39,658 bases of DNA from Prevotella sp. (lineage in GTDB: Bacteria > Bacteroidota > Bacteroidia > Bacteroidales > Bacteroidaceae), in NCBI GenBank assembly GCA_022641735.1, contig JALCDQ010000016.1:1-39658 (forward strand). The letters run 5' to 3'. Positions 34,368-39,658 of this stretch are shown here, piece by piece. The first letter of the stretch is position 1. Each line of letters opens with the position of its first letter. Both the position numbers and the translations under genes were made by a program. The notes beneath the pieces were generated by a model that was not told the DNA's origin, made no database searches, and was given only the letters and a program-made list of their open reading frames with translations.

Positions 34368-35129
34368 TTATTTCTTCCATGCATCAATGATGCCTTTGAA
34401 ATCAGGAGCTTTCAAAGAAGCGCCACCAATCAGGCCACCATCGATATCAGGCTTAGAGAACAACTCAGGCGCATTGCTTGCCTTGCAGCTGCCACCATAA
34501 AGGATAGTGGTATCTTCAGCAGCCTCTTTGCCATATTTGTTTGCTACGATAGAACGGATGTATGCGAGCATCTCTTCAGCTTGGTCGGATGTGGCAGTCT
34601 TACCTGTTCCGATGGCCCAGATAGGCTCATAGGCGAGAATAATATTCTTCCATTCTTCTGCGCTCAAGTTGAATACAGAGTTCTCGAGTTCTGCCTTAAC
34701 GACTTCATTCTGCTTGTTAGCCTCGCGCTCTTCGAGAGTCTCACCACAGCAGAAGATTACTTTCAAGCCATTCTTGAGGGCAAGCAGTGTCTTCTCTTTC
34801 AGAGTCTCTGCTGTCTCATGATAATACTGGCGACGCTCAGAGTGTCCGAGGATGACATATTGTGCTCCTGTAGACTTTACCATCTCAGCGGAAACCTCAC
34901 CGGTGAAGGCTCCCTTCTCTTTGTCTGCACAGTTTTCAGCGCCAAGGCCTACAATGCTAGAGTCCAAAACTTGGGCAACACTTGCCAAGTGGATGAATGG
35001 AGTACAGATAATGACGCCACAGTTTGGCTTGTCAGCAGTAAGAGCTGCGTTGATTTCTTTTGCAAGAGCAACACCGTCTTGCAGGTTCATGTTCATTTTC
35101 CAATTGCCTGCTACAATTTTCTTTCTCAT
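34368..35129 (-). CDS. tpiA: Triosephosphate isomerase
   Basis: TpiA interconverts dihydroxyacetone phosphate and glyceraldehyde-3-phosphate in glycolysis. The 253-residue protein has NWKMN with the substrate lysine near the N-terminus, the catalytic histidine in LGHSERR, and the catalytic glutamate in [15 protein letters not shown] with its flexible loop 6. [10 protein letters not shown] and GGLIGGASL form the phosphate-binding end. Length is normal. Its start overlaps the stop of the upstream membrane gene by 4 bp. Confidence 0.97.
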   Translation of the reverse strand: MRKKIVAGNWKMNMNLQDGVALAKEINAALTADKPNCGVIICTPFIHLASVAQVLDSSIVGLGAENCADKEKGAFTGEVSAEMVKSTGAQYVILGHSERRQYYHETAETLKEKTLLALKNGLKVIFCCGETLEEREANKQNEVVKAELENSVFNLSAEEWKNIILAYEPIWAIGTGKTATSDQAEEMLAYIRSIVANKYGKEAAEDTTILYGGSCKASNAPELFSKPDIDGGLIGGASLKAPDFKGIIDAWKK

Positions 35130-36442
35130 TTCTTTTCCTTTTTTAAAGTTGATATATCTTGTTTTAATTTATTCTCTTTTCTTCTTATCCATTTACTCCA
35201 TGCCCAAAGTCGGTCGGCGAGAGTGAGTATAAAGAGGGGCAATACGAACCAAAGGAGAATCTTCAGTATCTTCTTAGGAACGCTGTCAGCGGGCATCTGA
35301 CCTATTTCCAGTTGCTGGATAGGTGCCGTGAGTCCTTCTTTTTTAGGCAAAGCGTTGTGGCTCCACTTATTGATGATGGTCCCGTTCTTGATAAGCAGCA
35401 GGCCCGGATTGCTTCTGATGATGGTCTTCAGCGTGGTCTCATCGGTTGTGCAGAAAGGATATTCAGCACCCGTGAGTTCTCTCCATCTCTGTATAGCACT
35501 CTCATCACTTGCCGTCAGACAATAGAAAGGAATCTTTTCAGTTTGCGAATACTCGTATATCGGGTCAATATCACCGAAGTTGGAGTCGTCGGCTTGCTCC
35601 AGATGTGGGGAAATCAGGAGGAAGGTATAACCTTTATCATCGAGTATTTTATTGGTGAGGTCCTCGCCGGATTTGATGTCTTGGATGGAGAAATCATGTA
35701 TTGGTGGCACGTATCCTTCTTCTGTTTTCACCGTTTTGCTGGTGATGAACTTCCATGTGGAATCCGGATAATTATCCAATGTGAAGTCTTTTGTCTTGCC
35801 GTTCTTCTCTAAGGTGAAGGTGGTCGTAAACTTCGGCATCTTCGCGCCTTTAGGAATTTCCATGCCTTTCTTGATGTTTGCGCCGATATGATAAGGGCGG
35901 AAATCGAATTGCGGGAGTTTATAGAGGCTGTAGATGCTGGATATCAGGATGTAGAGGATAGTGAAGTTGATGGCTATCCATTGGTTGCTTTTGGAGATAA
36001 ACCTGACCATCCGCAAGGGCCATATCCACACGATGATGGCGCATAAGAGCAGGATGACGTTCTTCAAGAGTGTCTGCCCGTTAGTCAGATGTATGGCATC
36101 GCCGAAGCAACCGCAGTCTTTGATGGGGTTGGCGATGGCAAGCCATAGGGTGATGAGCGTCATAATGGACAGAAGGGCGAGTATCAGTTTGGTGGTAAGT
36201 CGCCGCCGTATGGCAAACAGAATGAAGATGCCCAAGCTGAATTCGAGGGCTGAAAGCCCGATGGAAGTGAGCAAGGTCAGCCAGTCGGGCGCAAAGTCTT
36301 GAATGCCAAGAGCTTGCAGATAGTCCTGAATCTTATATTGAGTGCCCAACGGGTCGATGGCCTTGACATATCCCGAAAAGATGAATGTCAGGGCTAAAAC
36401 CAGCCTGCATAGGTTTGTCAATATCGTCTTCAGCTTATTCAC
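35126..36442 (-). CDS. DoxX/MauE-like membrane protein with thioredoxin-like domain (BT_3928 family)
   Basis: This 438-residue membrane protein has an N-terminal DoxX/MauE-like module of about four helices (residues 8-150), with the MauE-type motif DCGCFGDAI after the third helix. A periplasmic thioredoxin-like region follows (about 185-390, ending [19 protein letters not shown]) without a visible CxxC active site. A final helix (about 395-415) leads to a Lys-rich cytoplasmic tail. It belongs to the Bacteroidales BT_3928 family, whose function is unknown; MauE-like proteins elsewhere serve in disulfide handling. It overlaps the DUF1599 gene by 8 bp and tpiA by 4 bp. Confidence 0.85.
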   Translation of the reverse strand: MNKLKTILTNLCRLVLALTFIFSGYVKAIDPLGTQYKIQDYLQALGIQDFAPDWLTLLTSIGLSALEFSLGIFILFAIRRRLTTKLILALLSIMTLITLWLAIANPIKDCGCFGDAIHLTNGQTLLKNVILLLCAIIVWIWPLRMVRFISKSNQWIAINFTILYILISSIYSLYKLPQFDFRPYHIGANIKKGMEIPKGAKMPKFTTTFTLEKNGKTKDFTLDNYPDSTWKFITSKTVKTEEGYVPPIHDFSIQDIKSGEDLTNKILDDKGYTFLLISPHLEQADDSNFGDIDPIYEYSQTEKIPFYCLTASDESAIQRWRELTGAEYPFCTTDETTLKTIIRSNPGLLLIKNGTIINKWSHNALPKKEGLTAPIQQLEIGQMPADSVPKKILKILLWFVLPLFILTLADRLWAWSKWIRRKENKLKQDISTLKKEKK

Positions 36443-36983
36443 TTTCCTTTAATTTAATGGCTCCGAATACGGCATAGTTGATGATATCCATGTAGTTGGC
36501 ATCGACGCCTTCCGACACGATCGTCGCTCCATGCAGGTCTTCGATTTCCTTGATGCGTTCTATCTTGGTGAGAATGAAGTCGGTGTAGCTGCTTACGCGC
36601 ATCGACCGCCACGCTTCATCGTAGTCGTGGTTCTTCTTGAGCATCAGCGCGAGGGCCTCGTTGGCATGCTTGTCATAGAGCGCCATAGCCTCTTCGGGCG
36701 TCATATCGGTTACGTCGACAAAGCCTTTCTCCAATTGGATGAGGCCTACGATGCCGTAGTTGATGAGGGCAATGAACTCTGGCCGGATGCCTTCTCCTAC
36801 AAAAGACTCTTTCTTTATTTCGAGAGAACGGATTCTTTTGGCCTTGATATACAACTGGTCGGTTAGTGAAGAGGGTCGCAAAATGCGCCATGAAGCCCCA
36901 TAATCATGGAGTTTTTTCTCAAACAGAGTGCGGCATTCCAGCATCACTCCTTTGAATTGTTCTTCTGTATTTGCTTTTGCCAT
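36435..36983 (-). CDS. DUF1599 protein with duplicated domain
   Basis: This 182-residue protein is made of two copies of the DUF1599 (Nmad1, nucleotide-modification-associated) domain. Copy one has CRTLFEKKLHDYGASWRILR and ALINYGIVGLIQLEKG; copy two has MLKKNHDYDEAWRSMR and [16 protein letters not shown]. The repeated KxxDYxxxWR and INYxxxGxIxL motifs are plain. The function is unknown; the Pfam name reflects phage contexts. A longer frame starts at a TTG at 37022, but the -7 box lies inside it, so the ATG at 36983 is used. It heads the five-gene unit that includes tpiA and folE. Confidence 0.88.
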   Translation of the reverse strand: MAKANTEEQFKGVMLECRTLFEKKLHDYGASWRILRPSSLTDQLYIKAKRIRSLEIKKESFVGEGIRPEFIALINYGIVGLIQLEKGFVDVTDMTPEEAMALYDKHANEALALMLKKNHDYDEAWRSMRVSSYTDFILTKIERIKEIEDLHGATIVSEGVDANYMDIINYAVFGAIKLKESE

Positions 36984-36991
36984 ATCGGATG

Positions 36992-37023
36992 CAAAGTTAC
37001 TTAATAATAATGAGATAGCCAAA
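36992..37023 (-). promoter_or_regulatory. Promoter of the DUF1599-tpiA-folE unit
   Basis: On the minus strand TTTG (37020-37023), a 20-base spacer and TAACTTTG (36992-36999) give a full consensus match. Only 8 bases separate it from the ATG at 36983. Confidence 0.8.
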
Positions 37024-37218
37024 TCTTGGAGGCTTATAAGTTTCTTTTGTTAGTCTTTTTTAGATTTCCGCTCTTGTGGGGAGGCCTCCCGGCAAGCCGT
37101 ATTCTTATCGATGGGGTGGGCATATCTTGCCTATCGGGGGCTCGAATGTGGCTATCGGAGAGGATAGAAGTGTCCCCCAAGCCGGACAAAAGATAGGGAC
37201 AACGATTACAACTGCCGT

Positions 37219-37296
37219 TTGTAACGTGATTACACGCTGCTTGTAATGTGGTTACACGTTGTTTGTAACGTGGTTACACACCGTTTGTAATCAGGT
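37219..37296 (+). repeat. Family-2 22-bp tandem repeats, three full units and a partial
   Basis: Units begin at 37219, 37241, 37263 and 37285. Each reads TTGTAA, five bases, TTACAC and five bases; the last is cut after TTGTAATCAGG. The period is exactly 22 bp. It is the same family as 4258-4320 (both end in TTGTAATCAGG), 33 kb away. It is bounded by the stop of the small lipoprotein gene and the DUF1599 promoter region. Confidence 0.86.
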
Positions 37297-37324
37297 CATT
37301 AGTGGCTTTTTAGCCGCTCATCAG

Positions 37325-37729
37325 TTATTCTTGTTGCCGTTTATGGATAATTCTGACGGTGCCGCAAAGGGCATCGTAGCGTATTTGAAGGGAGTCTTTC
37401 TTGATGCCTAAGAAGTTCTTTTCCCGAAGGGAAGTCGCTTTGTCGAAGAGCCGCGTTTGTGCCTGAAGGGCAGAGTCGGTTTTTCCGATGTCCTCCTGCA
37501 CCATTTTCAGGGAGGCCATTTGCCAGAGTTTCAAAGCCCTCTTGCGGCTTTCGATGGCTTTCGGATGCTTTTCCCGCAAAACTGAAATGGAGTCCAAAGC
37601 CTCCTTGTAATGGCCTTTCTGATAGAGCGTTTCTATCTTTGCCATCAGCGTTTGCGCCTTTTCGTCTTCCGAAGGCTGGCAGGCGGTCAGCGCGAAGATG
37701 ACCGACAGGATGATAATCATATTTCTCAT
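37325..37729 (-). CDS. Small helical lipoprotein
   Basis: This 134-residue protein has a lipoprotein signal (IILSVIFALTACQ, Cys17) and a mature part that is almost entirely helical, with a TPR-like first pair of helices (AKIETLYQKGHYKEALDSIS). I do not recognise a named family; the envelope anchor and a TPR-like scaffold are all that can be said. A longer frame reaches a TTG at 37780, but the signal sequence and the -7 box (37738-37745) fix the start at 37729. It appears monocistronic and is divergent from the CCA-type gene. Confidence 0.8.
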   Translation of the reverse strand: MRNMIIILSVIFALTACQPSEDEKAQTLMAKIETLYQKGHYKEALDSISVLREKHPKAIESRKRALKLWQMASLKMVQEDIGKTDSALQAQTRLFDKATSLREKNFLGIKKDSLQIRYDALCGTVRIIHKRQQE

Positions 37730-37737
37730 ATTGCCTG

Positions 37738-37745
37738 CAAATTTA
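37738..37745 (-). promoter_or_regulatory. -7 box of the small lipoprotein gene
   Basis: TAAATTTG on the minus strand matches TAnnTTTG, 8 bases before the ATG at 37729. No TTTG is present at the usual -33 distance. Confidence 0.5.
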
Positions 37746-37821
37746 TAAAAAATAGTTCTGATTTTGTCCTTTTGAGGCAAAAAATATCTGTTGGGATTCC
37801 CTGATTCTCAAATTTATTGAG

Positions 37822-37829
37822 TATCTTTG
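37822..37829 (+). promoter_or_regulatory. -7 box of the cca-type gene
   Basis: TATCTTTG matches TAnnTTTG, 18 bases before the ATG at 37848. A -33 TTTG is not evident. Confidence 0.55.
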
Positions 37830-37847
37830 CATCCAAATTACAGACTT

Positions 37848-39272
37848 ATGAGAAATCTCACCGATGCTGATCTTGCGCGTTTGCTTGATCAGGATATATT
37901 CCGCAGAATTAGCGAAGCTGCCGATTCGCTCCATTTGGAGTGTTATGTCGTAGGGGGTTATGTCAGGGATTTGTTCCTTGAAAGGCCGTCGAATGACATT
38001 GATGTGGTCGTGGTGGGAAGCGGCATTGAGGTCGCTGATGCCTTGAAAAAGACGCTCGGAGGCCGCGCGCATATCTCTGTTTTCCGCAATTTCGGTACTG
38101 CTCAGGTGAAGTATAAGGGCACGGAAGTGGAGTTCATTGGGGCTCGCAAGGAGAGCTACAGCCATGATTCCCGCAAGCCGCACGTAGAAGATGGCACGTT
38201 GGAAGACGACCAAAACCGCCGTGATTTTACCATTAATGCCCTCGCAATCTGTCTGAATGCTGACCGATTCGGCCAACTTATCGACCCCTTCGATGGTCTT
38301 ATGGATATGGAGGACGGGATTATCCGCACGCCGCTTAACCCTGATATCACCTTCTCCGATGACCCTTTGCGCATGATGAGATGCATCCGATTTGCCACGC
38401 AATTGAACTTTTTCATCGAAGACGAGACCTTTGAGGCCATTGAAAGGAATGTGGAGAGAATCAAGATAGTCAGTGGTGAGCGAATAGTCGATGAACTTAA
38501 CAAGATTATGAGCGTTCGCACCCCAAGCAAGGGACTTGCAGACTTGCAGCGCTCCGGCCTTCTTCCTCTCATTATTCCGGAACTTTCAGCCTTGGATATT
38601 GTGGAGAAAAAGAACGGGAAAGGTCATAAAAACAACTTTTATCATACGTTGGAGGTCTTGGATAATGTGGCCCGCAATTCCAATAATCTTTGGCTTCGGT
38701 GGGCTGCTTTGTTTCATGATATCGGCAAGACAAAGACCAAACGCTTTGACCCCATTGTCGGTTGGACTTTCCATAACCATAATTTTATCGGCGCAAGGAT
38801 GATTCCCACCATCTTCCGTCGCATGAAATTGCCTTTGGACGGCAAGATGAAATACGTGCAGAAAATGGTGGATTTACACATGCGTCCTATCGTTATCGCT
38901 GATGATGTGGTAACGGATAGTGCCGTGCGGAGATTGCTTAATGATGCCGGTGATGACATCGACGACCTCATGTTGTTGTGTGAAGCCGATATAACGTCTA
39001 AAAATCAGGTGCGAAAACAACATTTTCTCGAAAACTTTCAAACTGTTCGCACGAAGTTGAAAGAACTCAAAGAGAAGGATTATAAACGCTTGCTTCAACC
39101 TTGCATCAATGGGAATGAAATCATGGAGATGTTTCATCTTCAGCCTTGCAGTGAAGTGGGGGTGCTCAAGCAATATCTGAAGGAAGCCGTTTTGGATAAT
39201 AAGGTGCCTAATGAGCGTGAGCCTCTGATGAATCTCTTACTAATTAAAGCCAAGGAGATGGGCCTTGCTTAA
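37848..39272 (+). CDS. cca: CCA tRNA nucleotidyltransferase / poly(A) polymerase family with HD domain
   Basis: This 474-residue class II nucleotidyltransferase is expected to add or repair the CCA end of tRNAs, consistent with both tRNA genes in this window lacking an encoded CCA. The N-terminal head has VVGGYVRDLFLERPSNDIDV, with the GGxVRD motif and paired catalytic aspartates. RRDFTINALAI and DPLRMMRCIRFATQL are the nucleotide-selection blocks. An HD hydrolase domain follows (about residues 255-370, WAALFHDIGKTKTKRF). The TTG start at 37827 is rejected because it lies in the -7 box. The relative PcnB poly(A) polymerase cannot be fully excluded. Confidence 0.92.
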   Translation: MRNLTDADLARLLDQDIFRRISEAADSLHLECYVVGGYVRDLFLERPSNDIDVVVVGSGIEVADALKKTLGGRAHISVFRNFGTAQVKYKGTEVEFIGARKESYSHDSRKPHVEDGTLEDDQNRRDFTINALAICLNADRFGQLIDPFDGLMDMEDGIIRTPLNPDITFSDDPLRMMRCIRFATQLNFFIEDETFEAIERNVERIKIVSGERIVDELNKIMSVRTPSKGLADLQRSGLLPLIIPELSALDIVEKKNGKGHKNNFYHTLEVLDNVARNSNNLWLRWAALFHDIGKTKTKRFDPIVGWTFHNHNFIGARMIPTIFRRMKLPLDGKMKYVQKMVDLHMRPIVIADDVVTDSAVRRLLNDAGDDIDDLMLLCEADITSKNQVRKQHFLENFQTVRTKLKELKEKDYKRLLQPCINGNEIMEMFHLQPCSEVGVLKQYLKEAVLDNKVPNEREPLMNLLLIKAKEMGLA

Positions 39273-39658
39273 GGACTGAAAGATGGCTTTCGACCACCCT
39301 AAGAGCCGTCTTTTATGTAGTTGTAAATAGCTTTCTTCATCCTTAAAGATGTTCTTTTATCCTCATGTTGTTAAAGTCCCTTTTTATGGGCGGTTGCGTT
39401 GATATAAATCATTAAAGGTGGGTTCTAATAATTATATTTTTTGAGATACTTATTCCGCCAGAGCCCTTTATGCGGGATGCACCTCATTTCTTTTATCGCA
39501 AATATAATAAAAATCTGTTATAGCTTGGCTCCCCCCCTCTCGTTTTTTAATATCTATTGTATATATTTTACTTTAATTTTCATTTTATGCTATGGGCACA
39601 GGAGTCAGCCTCATGATTTGCGTGTAGCGACATATGTTATAGACTAGGCAGGTCATTG
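39273..39658. other. 386-bp gene-free end of the window
   Basis: The first 110 bases are the degenerate repeat array. The rest is AT-rich with a C-run near 39532. An open frame at 39441-39647 encodes a 68-residue Phe/Ile/Tyr-rich string without a recognisable start context, signal peptide or family, and is not called as a gene. A gene may begin beyond the window edge. Confidence 0.5.
39275..39385 (+). repeat. Degenerate family-1 repeat array (locus D)
   Basis: About five units of 22-23 bases with the pattern (G/T)AAA, six to eight bases, CTTT(T/C) follow the cca stop within a few bases: near 39277 GAAAGATGGCTTTC, near 39302 AGAGCCGTCTTTTAT, near 39323 GTAAATAGCTTTC, near 39344 AAAGATGTTCTTTTAT, and near 39371 TTAAAGTCCCTTTTTAT. 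It is more diverged than loci A-C, but has the same spacing and orientation. Confidence 0.6.

Larger units (their letters stand above)
36984..37324. other. 341-bp gene-free interval with palindrome and repeats
   Basis: It contains the DUF1599 promoter, a 12-bp perfect palindrome GGGAGGCCTCCC (37079-37090) inside a longer imperfect CTTG...CAAG stem, and a G/C-rich stretch to 37196. Four family-2 repeat units (37219-37296) and a short hairpin AGTGGCT/AGCCGCT (37301-37318) follow just beyond the small lipoprotein gene. No coding pattern is visible. Confidence 0.65.

Noticed and set aside
34353..35300. 315-residue open frame on the plus strand
   Set aside because: It lies antisense across tpiA, which has all catalytic motifs; its length follows from codon bias of tpiA.
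4258..39385. Could the 22-bp arrays be CRISPR repeats?
   Set aside because: Units are contiguous with no unique spacers, the period is only 22 bp, and no cas genes are present.
39441..39647. Open frame of 68 residues at the window end
   Set aside because: Hydrophobic, AT-driven composition, no promoter box or family similarity; probably chance.

Overview
This window is chromosomal DNA from a member of the Bacteroidales, most likely Prevotella/Segatella-like. The evidence is the Bacteroidetes promoter signature (TTTG, 19-20 bp, TAnnTTTG) in front of most transcription units, the near absence of Shine-Dalgarno sequences, the type IX secretion regulators PorX and PorW, and several Bacteroidetes-only families (DUF4251, DUF4834-like, DUF1599 duplication, BT_3928-like). 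Nearly all genes are housekeeping or envelope genes. There is no phage, insertion sequence, CRISPR array or integrase.

Layout. 1-1974 (minus): tRNA-Lys, an AI-2E-type permease and thymidine kinase. 2030-3621 (plus): rsmI plus a coiled-coil lipoprotein. 3672-4136 (minus): tadA. 4424-10117 (minus): a complete RND efflux operon (adaptor, pump, outer-membrane channel) with a strong terminator, divergent from an AraC regulator at 10288 (plus). The gap between them carries a direct-repeat operator candidate. 11212-13095 (plus): yraN, birA, pyrH. 13271-14937 (minus): psd, pssA and a small membrane protein. 15014-19186 (plus): dnaE and trxA. 19286-27530 (minus): a tight six-gene run of M43-like protease lipoprotein, aroA, Cys-rich membrane protein, porW, porX and tsaE. 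27690: tRNA-Pro. 28042-30478 (plus): a DUF4251 lipoprotein, a DUF3298-like/TonB_C protein and a GH25 lysozyme with a natural His8 tail. 30904-31416 (plus): a MORN-like exported protein. 31485-32869 (minus): a lipoprotein plus xth. 32995-36983 (minus): DUF1599, DoxX/MauE-like, tpiA, SPOR and folE, overlapping or closely spaced. 37325-37729 (minus): a small lipoprotein. 37848-39272 (plus): a CCA-adding-type nucleotidyltransferase.

The least explained signal is in the gaps. Two families of short tandem repeats, both with an exact 22-bp period and built from GTAA...TTAC dyads, occupy six intergenic spots. Family 1 (GTAAAC-AATGGC-TTTTTAC type) follows pyrH, trxA, tRNA-Pro and cca, always in the same orientation as the upstream gene. 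Family 2 (TTGTAA-n5-TTACAC type) lies between minus-strand units at 4258 and 37219. One identical 29-base block is shared by loci 6 kb apart. I do not recognise either family as a described element.

Functionally, the minus-strand 19-27 kb operon links T9SS control (PorX/PorW) with shikimate synthesis and tRNA t6A modification. The RND/AraC pair looks like a self-contained drug or bile efflux locus. Several genes (tdk, rsmI, the araC gene, the DUF1599 gene) have a -7 box so close to the start codon that the mRNA would be leaderless or nearly so.
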